NCBI GenBank assembly: GCA_900404475.1
Contig: OUQQ01000268.1
Location: 1 to 24,981 of the forward strand
DNA: 24,981 nucleotides
Direction of reading: 5' to 3'
DNA from: Spongospora subterranea
Lineage: Eukaryota > Endomyxa > Phytomyxea > Plasmodiophorida > Plasmodiophoridae
Made by a program: the position numbers and the translations under genes. Positions 1-10,594 of the stretch are shown here, in pieces; the first letter of the stretch is position 1, and the number at the start of each line of letters is the position of its first letter. The notes below the pieces were generated by a model that saw only the letters and a list, made by a program, of their open reading frames with translations, was not told where the DNA came from and did not search any database.

Positions 1-327
1 TTCGTTGGGAAAATTTGATGAAGCTGAAGAAGACCTTGACGCACGGTTTACCAGATTGCTAATTTGCTCCGGTGACATTGATTCCAGTCTACCTATCTGG
101 CTAAGAGCCTTCAAGTAGACAGCAGCAATCTCTGGTGTTTCAGCGTATTTTCCCGACTCGAACCTCTGAATAACGGCAGCTGGGTAATCTTTCCCGATTG
201 CGGTAAGGAATTCAGCCTGTGCTTTGGCGTTGCGAGGATTATTGTTGGCTGCGTTCTCCAGCATCCTCAACGATTGATTTACGGCATCGGACATCCATCG
301 CCTATTGATCCTGACGGTGGCCCACAT
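1..327 (-). CDS. YME1: YME1-like i-AAA protease, N-terminal part (runs off window)
   Basis: The open minus frame runs from an ATG at 327-325 off the left edge (109 codons). The first dozen residues (MWATVRINRRW) are basic and look like a mitochondrial presequence. They lead into a helical pre-domain with NAKAQAEFLTAI, VIQRFESGKYAE and YLKALSQIGR. This block resembles the N-terminal pre-transmembrane region of fungal Yme1, which shares the pattern NAQAE..., V..RFE and ..ALQRIGR. Yme1 is the ATP-dependent zinc protease of the mitochondrial inner membrane that faces the intermembrane space and degrades unassembled proteins. The transmembrane segment, AAA module and HExxH site would lie outside the window, so they are not seen. 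A second Met 11 codons downstream would give a start without a presequence, so the upstream one is preferred. No intron is visible here. Confidence 0.8.
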   Translation of the reverse strand, partial: MWATVRINRRWMSDAVNQSLRMLENAANNNPRNAKAQAEFLTAIGKDYPAAVIQRFESGKYAETPEIAAVYLKALSQIGRLESMSPEQISNLVNRASRSSSASSNFPNE

Positions 328-1007
328 CGTTGATCGATGCAGCCTATGCGGTATGGGTTTATGGTTATCAGAGACCCGCGCAGATTGGTCGGTTTGGCCT
401 TGGCTGGGAGAGTGTAGTCCCTTTACACAGTGATAGGTCGGTTCCGGTTCCCGTTACCGAACTGGCTCTGACGGATAAATAATACCGCTGGGCTGAAAGG
501 GAGGGCTACCACTGCCAGACGATGTTGATATTGGTGCAGCCTGCTGGAATCATATCAAGGTATTTGTGTGAGACCCCGCCCGTCTCTAATTGAGGTCAAT
601 CTAGAACACCCTCAGAAGCGCCTAGTGGTTATGGCCTACCGTTTTCATTCTCAATCTGGTTGACTCGGATAGACATATGACTACAGATAGACTTGTTGAA
701 AGTTTTGAACAGAATGGGGCAACCCATATTGAGGTGATGGGCAGCCAAGTTCTGCCGTATGTTTGAAAATAATGGAATAAACATTGATACGTTTTGAACA
801 ATGACTCTCTTCAAAATGGCCCTGCTTTATTTTACGTGGAGCTTCTCGCGAGTGCATCATCACGGTAATACAATTTTTTGCCGATTAGACGACAGCTCGA
901 ATAATGAACTTGGTCGATGAACAAATCCTGATGTGCCGGGCGGGACCATGGTTTATTGCGTAGTTGATCACGATCAGTTCTGGTCTGGCGACCGATCCTC
1001 CTGGCCG
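328..1007. other. Intergenic, between divergent YME1 and cyclin C starts
   Basis: About 680 bp separate two divergent start codons. Open frames here are under 70 codons and none resembles a known family or joins plausibly to another by short introns. It probably holds both promoters and 5' UTRs. I could not pick out a specific promoter element. Confidence 0.5.
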
Positions 1008-2150
1008 ATGGCGGCCAATTTCTGGCTGTCCAGCCATTGCAATCACTGGATCGTGCAAAGCAAGAAAGAGATCGATAAATCTAATGCACACGATCGTGAT
1101 GTTTTGTCGACCGAAGAATTAGCTCATCTTCGCCTGTACTTTGTGGATTGTAATCTATCCACAGAAAACATTCTTCTGACTCGCTGATCGGTATTCGATT
1201 TGATTTCAGTTATTACCTCACTAGGGACAAGTAAACATCTGAATTTGCGGCAAAGAATTATCGCCACTGCCGTTGTCTACTTCAAGCGATTTTATCTAGA
1301 GTAACTGGTGTTTGATTGCATCACGCTCGTTTTGGTTAAACCGCCGGTTATCTATAGCCAGAGCTTTATTGAATTTGACCCGTTCCTGATTGCTCCAACC
1401 ATGCTTTTTCTATCTGCTAAAGTATATGTTATCGTGAAATAATAATCGAGTTTTTTAAACTGGGTGTAGGTTGAGGAATGCGGTATTCATGGGAATGTTA
1501 TGATTAATGCAGCTGTTGAAATTTTACCCACATTCCCATATACAGCCAAGCACTTGTTCGAGTGTGAATTCTTTGCCCTGGAACTGCTGCGCTTCGACTT
1601 GATTGTATTTCATCCATATCGCCCGATTACTTTGTAAGCGTTGGATGTATTCACTATCCCGTATTCTGAACATTTAATCCTGTAGATATTTATCACATAT
1701 TGGCCTGAACGATTGCCTTCAGACAGCCTGGGCTATCGCCAACGACTCATATGGGACCGATATTATGCTCCTATATCCTCCATATGTAAGCACGTATTCT
1801 CGGTTGGTCAAATATTCCTTTCCACAACTTACCGCGACTAGGTGATTGCTGTTGCCTGCATTCAAATGGCATGCAATTTTCATGAAAAAGATATACGGGA
1901 ATGGAGTCAAAAGTTGAGAATAAAGATGGACCAGGTTGCCATGACTTGTTAATTTCATTTGCCAAGTGTGCATTCTAAAGGTGCTGTCTAGGTTTTTGAG
2001 GTGATTGCCGAAATCCTCTGCTATTACGATTTAAGGTCAAAATACACCCCACACCAAACTGAAGAAGCTTTACAAAAACTACAGGCCATCACGTCTTCTT
2101 TCACATCGTCATCCTCTGCGCTTTCATCACCACCGAATAATCCAGTATGA
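1008..2150 (+). CDS. CCNC: Cyclin C, Mediator CDK8-module cyclin
   Basis: Seven exons (1008-1149, 1210-1300, 1358-1421, 1470-1633, 1686-1785, 1842-1934, 1992-2150) join in frame into 270 residues; human cyclin C has 283. It starts MAANFWLSSHCNHWI, matching the cyclin C opening (MAGNFWQSSHYLQWI). It then carries the cyclin box motifs RQRIIATAVVYFKRFY, IAPTMLFLSAKVEE and HLFECEFFALELL, the signature FHPYRPI, NDSYGTDIMLLYPPY and VIAVACIQMAC. Cyclin C activates CDK8 in the Mediator kinase module, which controls RNA polymerase II transcription in the nucleus. The C-terminus is Ser/Pro rich. All six introns are 48-60 nt with GT..AG ends. The same frame is open upstream to 933, but homology begins exactly at the Met at 1008. 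Confidence 0.93.
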
Positions 2151-2345
2151 ATGATGTTATATATAAAACCTTTAATCCACCAATGAGTCTCTATCGTGAA
2201 GCACGCATGCGCCTAAATCAGATGCCGTCTTCAAGTTTTTGAGACGACATCCATTCGATGCTCTTGCTCGTCAGCATTGGTCAGCATTGCTCCTGACGGA
2301 TTATTATAGCAGTACAGGTCTGACTAAAATCATAAACACCAGTAA

Positions 2346-2939
2346 TCAGTGATTCCTCACAACTTGTTGAAGTATAGTGGACCCTGACCTAGATTGAGAT
2401 GGATTCAATTTCGCTAAGATCCCCTCTTTAATTGCATCAATTTCCTCTAGGAACTCAGTCATTTCATCTGCCGATGATTCTGTGTATTGTCCTTGACCAT
2501 CCTGGAATGTAGCAAAACAAACATCTATAGCACAAATATCAATAGCAGATTATAATCAGCAATAATACGAGCGTTTAACGACCACGAACAAATTGGCTTT
2601 TATCCGTCGGTAAAGATGTTAAACTATGAAGATAAGAACGAGCATTTCCGCCAACAAGGCGCAGCCGGTATCCGGGATCTCGGCTATCTAGGTATGATTG
2701 AATGCGAACCTTTGACTCAATTAGGGTGGATATAAAAGATACAAATGATGGTCACATACAACATTACGAGCAGCATCACGAAGCTCATTCTCAACTTGGT
2801 CAAGGGTAAAGGGCGGTTTCTGATCACCTAACCGGAACCGTATGTGGGACCAGAAATCGACATAGCTATTGAAGATGTTATTGGCGGCATGATTCTGCTC
2901 AGGGCTGAGATCAACAGTAAATCTGGTCTCAGCGGTCAT
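2346..2939 (-). CDS. Unrecognised conserved-looking protein, 161 aa
   Basis: Three minus-strand exons (2939-2760, 2709-2583, 2524-2346) join in frame across introns of 50 and 58 nt with clean signals (gtatgt..aag and gtcgtt..tag). The product starts MTAETRFTVDLSPEQ and is hydrophilic and mostly helical in character. It includes FTLDQVENELRDAARN, a central YLDSRDPGYRLRLVGG, and an acidic tail with DEMTEFLEEIDAIKEG. There is no signal peptide or membrane segment. I do not recognise the family, and no catalytic motif stands out. The gene converges on cyclin C (195 bp between stops) and diverges from the small gene at 2989. The main uncertainty is the second donor, where gtgg and gtcg compete; only the chosen one keeps the frame. 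Confidence 0.6.
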
Positions 2940-2988
2940 GTGTGGCCTTGTAGGACATTTGATCTGGTGCCGGACATTTTCGCCATCA
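2940..2988. promoter_or_regulatory. Very short bidirectional start region (49 bp)
   Basis: Only 49 bp lie between the minus-strand ATG at 2939 and the plus-strand ATG at 2989. If both gene models hold, the two share this region and their 5' UTRs must be very short or overlap. I see no TATA or CCAAT element that could be assigned. Confidence 0.35.
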
Positions 2989-3354
2989 ATGAATTCATGC
3001 GGTCAATTTGACGTGGTCCCGGTGGGCAACGTGTTCACAAATACCAGAACTGTGAATCTGTGGGTTCTCGTGATGTTCGAGAAACACTGACCTTGCCTAC
3101 GATTTCAGCAACAATACCGTTATGCGAAGGTTATTTGACCACTCAGTCTAGAACCAAGATAGGTATATTTGAGAAATATTCGGAAACAGGTTCACACCAT
3201 CGCAAGAGTAGCGTGCTTAAGATAGCTCAAGTAAGTTTTGAATTCTTTCACTGAAACTTTTTGCAGACTTGGCAGAAGAACTACCGTCGGCCCACTACGC
3301 GACAAGAACATCAAATTCTGGGAGACCGCAATTAATCGAAAACTTGCTGGATAG
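2989..3354 (+). CDS. Small spliced gene, 64 aa, unrecognised
   Basis: Four short exons (2989-3051, 3109-3129, 3190-3212, 3267-3354) join in frame into 64 residues across introns of 57, 60 and 54 nt, the size class used throughout the window. The product runs MNSCGQFDVVPVGNVF, then NTRTQQYRYAKVHTIARVA, then RRTTVGPLRDKNIKFWE and a short basic end. It is strongly basic with no membrane segment. The size and basic charge would suit a small ribosomal or mitochondrial-complex protein, but I cannot name a family. A competing reading of the last exon gives an equally open tail (LAEELPSAHYATRTSN..., stop near 3390) with a different donor, so the C-terminus is uncertain. Confidence 0.45.
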
Positions 3355-3472
3355 GTTCGATGTTCCAGCAGCAGTATTATCCGAAAAATAACGTTGCTGG
3401 CAACACATATTTTTGGGTTCAAAATCCTTTTTTGAGAAGTTCTAATGAAAACACATCGCGAAGTACGACATG

Positions 3473-3537
3473 AAAGACTGATGAATGAAGTTTCAAAATA
3501 CGTTTTCTTTTTAAATTGACCCCATTCATCAGTCTTT
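3473..3537. repeat. Inverted repeat, 15 bp perfect arms, 35 nt loop
   Basis: The left arm is 3473-3487 (AAAGACTGATGAATG) and the right arm is 3523-3537 (CATTCATCAGTCTTT). They are perfect reverse complements around an A/T-rich loop. A flanking G at 3472 and T at 3538 could add a wobble pair in RNA. Confidence 0.75.
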
Positions 3538-3755
3538 TCAGTTACTTACAAATTGCAACGGCAGGATTACCATATCAAGAACTGTCGTTTCCGAGCATTT
3601 TCAAAGATTTTTTCCTCAGTACCGGGCAATTGCCTTATCAATACGGTCATGATAAGTCTAAATCATTGAGTAAAAGATGTCGCTCGACAATGCCGGGTAT
3701 GGCTTTGAACGAAAAGGCTTCAGAGTATGTATCTGATGGAAACTTCTCCTTATGG

Positions 3756-3893
3756 AGCCCCAACTTCAAATAAAACAAAGACGAACAGCAAGAAAAGGAA
3801 ATAAGTAAAACTGCATAAGCTGAATGAAGAACGAATCATCCACCAGTTTCCTTTTCTTGCTGTTTGTTTTTGTTTTGTTCTGGAGTTGGGGCT
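3756..3893 (+). repeat. Long imperfect inverted repeat (46/47 nt arms, 45 nt loop)
   Basis: The left arm (3756-3801, starting AGCCCCAAC and ending AAAAGGAAA) is the near reverse complement of the right arm (3847-3893, starting TTTCCTTTTC and ending TTGGGGCT). By hand alignment there are 42 Watson-Crick pairs, four substitutions and one bulged base. All four substitutions would be G-U pairs in a plus-strand RNA and A-C mismatches in a minus-strand RNA. This fits a structured plus-strand transcript, but a decayed inverted duplication or a foldback element is also possible. Confidence 0.75.
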
Positions 3894-4762
3894 GCTTGTT
3901 GCTTGTTGTTGTTGTTGGTTATGAATTTGGTAGCGTGGGCCACACTAATTTAGGTGTCAAGGCGAAAAATCGACTGTTCAAAAATACTGTGGGGTACTTT
4001 GAAAAGTCATGCCCCCGTTGATAAGCTTGCCACTTGCGGTTGGTTCAAAACTAACAATTGCAACGGGACATTGAGTTGTGGAATTGGTTGGGCTTGAGCA
4101 CTTGGCTTTCGGAAGAAACGGCCCAGTCTGGCCTTGCACCAAAAAACATCCTGAGCATCATTAGACGATATGAAGCTAAGCTTTTGACACCACTTCATGA
4201 TCCGTTATACAAACGCAAGCCAGCCAGCCACAAAAGTCGCCCAGACGTCAAAGGTCATAAAAATTATTGACAAATTTGCTACGGGATTCGTACTGTTACT
4301 ACTGTATCAGTACAGTATCACACTCACGGGTCTGCCTGCCTCGCACAAAATATTTGCCCGCGTAATTCGTTGCATATTGCGAGAATTGAGACAACGCTGA
4401 TAAATCGATCACACTGGAAATGCGATACAGCTTGATCTGATCTTTCCAAAACGTCATTTTGCATTGGGATAGAAAAGCAATAAATGTCTCTCAGACCATC
4501 ACGCATCGCTATTTGCAATCACAATGACCATTGGTTGATGTATTGTATCGACGCTTTTAGAAGTTTTCTTGACGGGTAAGCTATCAAAGGTACAACACAA
4601 TTTTGCTTGAGGTGCCGATCTCTGTCACATTGTAGAGGTAACCCGTTTCATTAGATTGTACTGCTCATATGTGTCGGAGTCCGCCACGCTATTTCTTGTA
4701 ATCGATCAACCGTCGTCCGTCATAAACTTTCCTGGGATTTCTGTAATTCATCATTTTTCACC

Positions 4763-6266
4763 ATGTCGTCCCGTGACGAGAGCGTTTCATCAGGATCATC
4801 ACACGCTGATGAAGAGGCGTCTATCGTTGAAGAGAAGGCAAAACGTTTTCGTCGCTATGCTGTCTATCTGCTCATTTTGTCGTCATTAGGTTGACGAGAC
4901 TTTAAACTCTCAGGATGTAGTCACCAAGTATCGCACCTGCGCTGATATTGCCCAGCGAGTTCTTCAGAAACTGATTGGATTAGTGTCCAAGCCAGGTCAT
5001 AAAATCATTCAGATCTGTCAAGTGGGAGATGGGTTTATCCTTAAAGAGGTAGATGTCCCTGCGGTTACTACATGAGTTTTTTGTTGATCATGGTCTACGT
5101 CAGACTGGAGCTGTCTATAACAAACCTTCGGGTCCGAAGAAGGTCAAGGTTGAAAAGGGTATCGCGTTTCCAACATGTATCTCGGTCAACAATGTTGTTG
5201 GCAATTTTTCTCCTCTATCTGGTGATGAAACTGAAATCAAGCAAGGCGATTTGGTCAAAATTGACCTTGGTGTTCAAATCGACGGGTATTATTCAACTGT
5301 TCATTCTATTTATATAGTCTCATTTATATTTTCAGATATTGTGCTGTCGTTGCTCACACCGTTGTCTGTGGGGTTGAGGAGGTTTCGGGACGTGCTGCTG
5401 ACGCTATCCTGGCCGCGTATAATGCTTCTGAATTGGTGGCTCGTACCCTTGTCGCGGGTAACAAGAATACGCAATGCACCGAGATCATTGAGAAGGTGGC
5501 AAAGGATTTCAATGTTGTACCCGTTCAGGCTGTTGTCAGCCATAATGTGTCACGAAATGTTATTGCCGGCAAAAAGGTTCAGTGATCCATATTTCTGGTC
5601 ATTCATGAAGTAATGTTGTCGTATTTAGGAAATTATTTCTCGTACTGATACCAACCATAAAGTCGATGCGTGCACAATCGATGCCCTTGACGTGTGGGTA
5701 ATTGATATTCAGATGTCAACTGGAGAGGGAAAACCTAAAGAGGTCAGTGACTCCAGCTAATCTTAACTCTTGACGCTCAATATTGTGATGTTGCAGTTGA
5801 GCAAGCCCACGACCGTTTTCATGCGAAAACCGGAAGTTAACTACAAGTTAAAGATGCAGGCTTCTCGATTTGTTGCAAATGAGATCAAAACAAAATTCGG
5901 TGCGTTCCCCTTTACGCTGCGAAGCATCGAAGACAAACGTGCTAAGCTTGGCATTGCTGAGTGCAAGACCCATGGTCTTGTACAAGCATATCCCGTTTTT
6001 GAAGAAAAAACTGGTAAGGTTACTGGTGTTAGAACAGCGGGGATTTGTAAATTAGTGCTATAGATGAGCTAGTTGCCCAGTTCAAGTTCACAGCCATGTT
6101 AATGCCTTCCGGAATTCTGAAAATAACCGGTCTTCCCGTCGATGTTTCCAAATTCAAATCTGAATATAAAGTAACTGATGAAACACTTGTTGCCTTACTT
6201 AACCAGCCGCTGCGAATCAAGAAGAAGAAGAACAAGGAAGCCAAGATCGCCGAAGCAAGCGCCTAA
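4763..6266 (+). CDS. PA2G4: PA2G4/EBP1-like protein (inactive methionine aminopeptidase fold)
   Basis: Seven exons (4763-4837, 4890-5048, 5104-5285, 5336-5576, 5629-5742, 5797-6013, 6064-6266) encode 396 residues; human PA2G4 has 394. Diagnostic blocks are DVVTKYRTCADIAQRVL, KGIAFPTCISVNNVVG, FSPLSGDETEIKQGDLVKID, GNKNTQCTEIIEKVAKDF, STGEGKPKE, FPFTLRSIEDKRAKLGI and VAQFKFTAMLMPSG. The C-terminus ends in the lysine-rich tail (KKKKNKEAK) typical of the family. Family members bind ribosomes and RNA, act in growth control, and lack aminopeptidase activity. The DLGV and AHT positions are present; the full metal ligand set is not. Introns are 50-55 nt. The first is best read as GC-AG (GAGAAG|GCAAAA); a GT 12 nt upstream would give a 64 nt intron and remove four residues. 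Confidence 0.93.
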
Positions 6267-6550
6267 CCTCTTTGACTATATACAAATTCTAGAATTGAGT
6301 GTATTTGCGTTCGTCAAATTCGACTCTGTAGAAGTGTATCGTTTATGCACAGTGGTGTCAGTACAACGTGTTAACGTGTGGTCCTGTGTCCATCGAGGCC
6401 ATGCATCTCTGTGTATCGGGTTTACGTCTGATGCAGTGCCCATCATCACTGGGAAGCTGTTACAAGTTACGATTTATGGTACGCTGTGAGTTGTTCTTAT
6501 GATGTAAGTATCCCCTATGCCGCCGCACATCATATGCGTCATCATTCATC

Positions 6551-9347
6551 ATGCACCGACAAATAAATATTTCCGAAAGACACTTAGCCTCGTGGCTATT
6601 GTGCTCATCGGGCGACGATGCTTTGCTCCAACTGCTACATGCGAGCCAGACTTCTGTGCAATGTATCATTCTCAAAGTTGATATGGCACCTCTTATGTAT
6701 TCAGATTCTATATTGGTAAACTTGTGTTCTGTGATATGGCGTATCCTTTACCGTTCTGGCAGTACGAAAATTTGCTTTATAGATTTGCTGAGACTCAAAA
6801 GATGATCGAGAATGTTGCTAACCACTTCTTATCGTCCCCATTGTTTTTGTTGCCCAACGATTTGGGTGCAGTAGAAAAATTCAATGTAACCGTTCGGTTA
6901 GAAAACCTCCCAATGTTCCCAGGGTCATTGAAAATTTAATATTTCTTAGATTGTAGTCTCATGATATTATTGTTTAGGTCCTCTAAACCGCACCTATTTT
7001 CACCGGGCCAGCACTTTGTTCCGTTTTCTGGGTTCATAGTGGCATGCCAGAAGCCACAAGTATTAGGGTAATATCGTTTTTCTTTCGACAATTTTCTTTG
7101 ATATTTAGATTCTAGGAAGTCGGACCCGGAACTTTTTAAAAAATTCAAGACAATGGAAATACAAACTTTGCAGATTGTTCTAATAAGGTTGGATTTGGAT
7201 CCAAAGATCGGGTGGCGTTTTTCTTACAGAAATCAGTTAGTGCCCGTAACAGATAAATTCCCTTCAAATTCATCGTTCTTTTAGGGAGTGCTTGGTTCTG
7301 GTTGATCATGAGTTAGTTAAACAGTTTGCATGTGGGCAGTTGGTGATCGGAACCGGACGACTTACATTAGGCGACATCAATGATTCCTTCAAAAGATTGT
7401 CTTTCGAGGAAACACAAACACTCTTAAAAAGAAGTCCTTGTAAGGATGTCGGTGTATGGCGTTCAGAAATAACATGAATTTATGATACAGCGTCTGGTTT
7501 ACTCGGAACATTGATGATCCATGCAAATACAATAACTTTGTTGAATAACTTACCGAACGAACACTATCGATTTTTTCGCGAATTAAAATCGTCTCGTTAC
7601 GCGGATGACTGTGCTCAGATTAGCAAAGTTAACTACTGGAGACAGGCATGTTACTTGAATCTGTAATCCTGATTTTGTTTCTGAGTTTGGATAGGTTTTA
7701 ACCGCGATTAACAATTCTGAACCTCAAGATTTGCCTAATTGCAATACGTTTCGCAGCCAACGTAAGAATTCGTCGCTCTTGATGTTTTGCAGGTCAACCA
7801 TTTCAGTGCAGTTGCTTTTTATTGGAAGACCACCATGAATTTGTTGAAAGAGTTTGCCCGTATGTCTGCCTTGGGACATGCTTTCATGTGCATTCACATA
7901 TTTTGCTTACGTTAAGACGGTGTCGTGAACGGTCGGTTCGACAAAATCAAACTTCTTTTGCTTTTGTCATTGGTATCGGAGCCGAAACCTTTAGTAGAAA
8001 ATGCTGGCATCAGCAGTTTCAAGAATAATGCGACGTAAATAAGTTCCATTTCTATTTATCACCAAATCTGACAACCCTTATGTAGCTTAGGATACGTTAT
8101 TGATAACTTTTTTACAAAACGGGTGGCAGGGGCAGCATCTCTCCATAGCGCCGCGCACACGTATGACTCGTGGCGAAATGGTGTTGAAGATCAAAGCGAG
8201 TTCGACGATGCAATATCTATATTAATAGTTTCGGAAGATCCTAGAATTTCCAGACTGGTAGAAAAAGCCCCAATTATCGCTTCGAAAATTAATGCTGACT
8301 TAGGTTGAATGGGCCTCTCAATTCTATCCGTTACGAACAAAATTGACGATGTTTGCTAGTCAAAAGCATGTGTTGATGATTCCTCAGGGGTCACTTCTTA
8401 TCGTGAAAGGAACAACCCTTGCCAAACGCTCGCACTTCGACCAATTAAAAAACTCGCTGACGCGGGGCAAGATGGGTGGCTCCAGGTGTCTCTCAGAATG
8501 TTTGTTCTCATTCCAGCTTCGGATAATGTTTTGTTTCTAGAGCAAGTATCGTTTGGTGTGTCTACCCTAATCCGAGTACAACTACTTCAGTTAGGATATT
8601 CGAGACGATTGTTTCTCAAAAGTGACTGCAACACAATCGTTTAGTTACTGCGATCAGCTCATATGTGTTATATAGCCTTTTTCAAAGTATAACGCTTTCC
8701 TCTAAAAGCGCAATGGCCACGAAATCGGAGGACGACGCTGCAGAGGCAGACGATATCCTCGACTGCCAACAGGGTAAACAATGTCCTGACAGTGCTTCAG
8801 CGAAATTTTTTCGAGAAAATCTAGTCAATGTTAGTATAGAACATGTCAATTTTGTTTTGGGATGCGACTAACGAGTAACGCTGCGGTTTGATAGCTTCTG
8901 ATTATGTCCCGTTCATTGCAAGTTAGGTAGTTAATCCATATTTAGAATTGATAACCAGAAGCCCATTGAACGTATAGGTTCTCGAAAGCTTCTCGGAGCA
9001 TAATCAAAGTTTTTTTTTCTATTTGCCGTATAGAATTTCAATATTCCATGTACTCCCCAGTGATCTTCATGCCGCTGGAATTGATTTTTTATAGGAAATA
9101 CCTTTCCACGTTAATTCGCTGCGCTAGCGCTCATGCTCGGCTGCAGTTGCGAACTACAGTGAAGGTAGTAGATTGCCTGGTGGGTATCATGTTGATGGAG
9201 GAGACACGGGCAGCTACTCAAACGACTTCAGAGACAATGCTACATTTTACTACGGATTATCCGTATAGATTACACATCGACATGGGTTACGATGGGGAAA
9301 CTGTGATAATTGCTTTGAAAAATTTTCGACTGCTCATACGTTCATAG
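6551..9347 (+). CDS. MCMDC2: MCMDC2-like protein (degenerate MCM, probable meiotic recombination factor)
   Basis: Sixteen exons (6551-6715, 6763-6923, 6978-7067, 7116-7235, 7285-7439, 7491-7645, 7695-7761, 7812-7859, 7917-8034, 8086-8257, 8304-8485, 8541-8575, 8645-8844, 8895-8921, 8978-9008, 9061-9347) total 670 codons plus stop; human MCMDC2 has 681 residues. Matching blocks are the MCM N-domain (IILKVDMAPLMYSDSIL), VRLENLPMFPG, HANTITLLNNLP, WKTTMNLLKEFA, FDKIKLLLLLSLVSE, ISILIVSEDPRISRLV, MIPQGSLLIVKGTTLAKRSH and the MCM C-terminal IRCASAHARLQL. At the Walker A position the sequence is SEDPRISR, without the GxxGxGK[ST] lysine, and the Walker B acidic pair is gone. This is as in MCMDC2, so the protein is probably not an ATPase. 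The N-domain zinc finger cysteines are also missing. In animals MCMDC2 (mei-217/218 in flies) promotes meiotic strand exchange and crossover formation. The junction around 8575-8645 (69 nt intron) and the GC donor at 7646 are the weakest. Confidence 0.8.
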
Positions 9348-9494
9348 GAATCGTCCCGTTTCCTTTCCTTTTATGCTCATGTGCTTTCCATAATTCAAAA
9401 ACGCGATCCAACGTTCAATATTAGCATCGAAGACGATGAATGAAAGTGCATCGGACTGGAAAGCTGGAATCAAAATTAATTATTAGCTGGAAAT

Positions 9495-10594
9495 TTAATA
9501 CAGATATAACATGATCCTTTCTCGAATGAGAGGCAGTTCGTCCCTGACGAGACTGGGATTATTGACCACGGCAGCGAGCAGATTGCGCACGCCGACTGAA
9601 CCGGTTTTCCCTTCCCTGGTTTCATCATCCGGAATCCTTTTTGACCTGTCTGCGATAGTATATTTGATGGTTTGACTGATAATTTGTTGAAGATGTGTTT
9701 CTAAACCGAGCATGAGCGATTCTATCGCCCCATCGGCCACATGTTTGAGACCAGCTTCCCTTGCTCGTCTGAGCACGGTAGACCGAACTTCTGCGAATCT
9801 GGGAAACCTGAAGGGAGCGGATGGACCATCACTATCCCCTAGTAAATAATCGAAATTCGCGCCTTGGATTCCGACATGCTGCATTGGAACATGTGGTAAA
9901 TTCCCATTACTGCTGGCTACTGGCGTTGTTGGCGGCTGAATAAATGGTGGAATCACCAAACGTTGTGTGAATGGACTGAAAACGGGTTCAGGTTTTTTCT
10001 TTTTTGGCGGCCGGGCTACTTTAGCTTGCGATGAAGCTGGAGGTAAAGCTATTGGGCTTTTCGCTATAGCGGGGACAGGACAGACGGCTTGCTGATTAGT
10101 TATTGTTGATATTGTTGGGCTCAGTGGTTTCTTCACGGTTATTGAAGGAGCGTCTTCCACCGGAGGCAAATTTGGAGATGATAAACTGCCTACGAACGAT
10201 TCAGGAGGTGACGTCTATGGGGATGAATCATCGCTGGTTTACCTGTTCGGCGAGATGGAGGAATTTCAGTGCTCTGCGCATTGTAGAGAATGGCCAGAAA
10301 AAAGTCATTGTGTAGTGCCATGTTTTCTAAACCAAGCGTTGATAAAACTATCTGGTATAGTTCTGTTCTGGAAATTTTAGCGCTCAGATAACTATCAACC
10401 GCCTTCCAATATTCTGGCATGCGCGAAGCACCTAGCGCAACATCGATGCGCCTTTTTTTTTCGACGAGATCCAGTCGAGGCACCGATGGAACAAATGGCT
10501 TAATTTTGACAGGGGGCGCCGCGACCGCGCCCTGGGATGGAGGTGAAGGGGATTGCGGCGCCATGGGCATCTCGACATTTAGGTCGAGATTCAT
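9495..10594 (-). CDS. TADA1: SAGA core subunit ADA1 (TADA1/HFI1)
   Basis: Two exons (10594-10243 and 10189-9495) join across a 53 nt intron into 348 residues. The N-terminal SAGA-Tad1 motif is clear: RRIDVALGASRMPEYWKAVD, then SAKISRTELYQIVLSTL and ALHNDFFLAILYNAQ, matching KNLSEALG..QYW, KISKEEFD and SHNDFLLAIL of human TADA1. The C-terminal histone-fold part is EVRSTVLRRAREAGLKHVAD followed by IESLMLGLETHLQQIISQ, which fits the H2A-like fold that pairs with TAF12. A Pro/Lys-rich linker with PPKKKKPEP lies between and may be a nuclear localisation signal. ADA1 holds the SAGA coactivator core together. The frame is open upstream to an ATG at 10717, but that 41-residue extension has no family resemblance, so the Met at 10594 is preferred. 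It converges on the MCMDC2-like gene (147 bp apart). Confidence 0.9.

Larger units (their letters stand above)
3355..4762. other. Gene-poor stretch upstream of PA2G4, with hairpins
   Basis: No recognisable protein is seen over 1.4 kb. Open frames at 3516-3773 and 3824-4021 (plus) and 4007-4198 (minus) are of low complexity or match nothing known. Two inverted repeats lie in the left half (listed separately). A short palindrome of 7 bp arms, TACTGTA/TACAGTA, sits near 4300. The right end must hold the PA2G4 promoter. Confidence 0.45.

Noticed and set aside
933..1007. 25-residue N-terminal extension of cyclin C
   Set aside because: Homology to cyclin C begins precisely at the Met at 1008.
3516..4021. 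Plus-strand frames of 85 and 65 codons
   Set aside because: They run through the inverted repeats, are partly low-complexity (runs of Leu/Val/Phe), and match no family.
8645..8745. Alternative middle of the MCMDC2-like gene (exon 8645-8686 then acceptor at 8745)
   Set aside because: Needs an acceptor just past a better CAG and gives a poorer match than the continuous exon 8645-8844, though it stays in frame and is not excluded.
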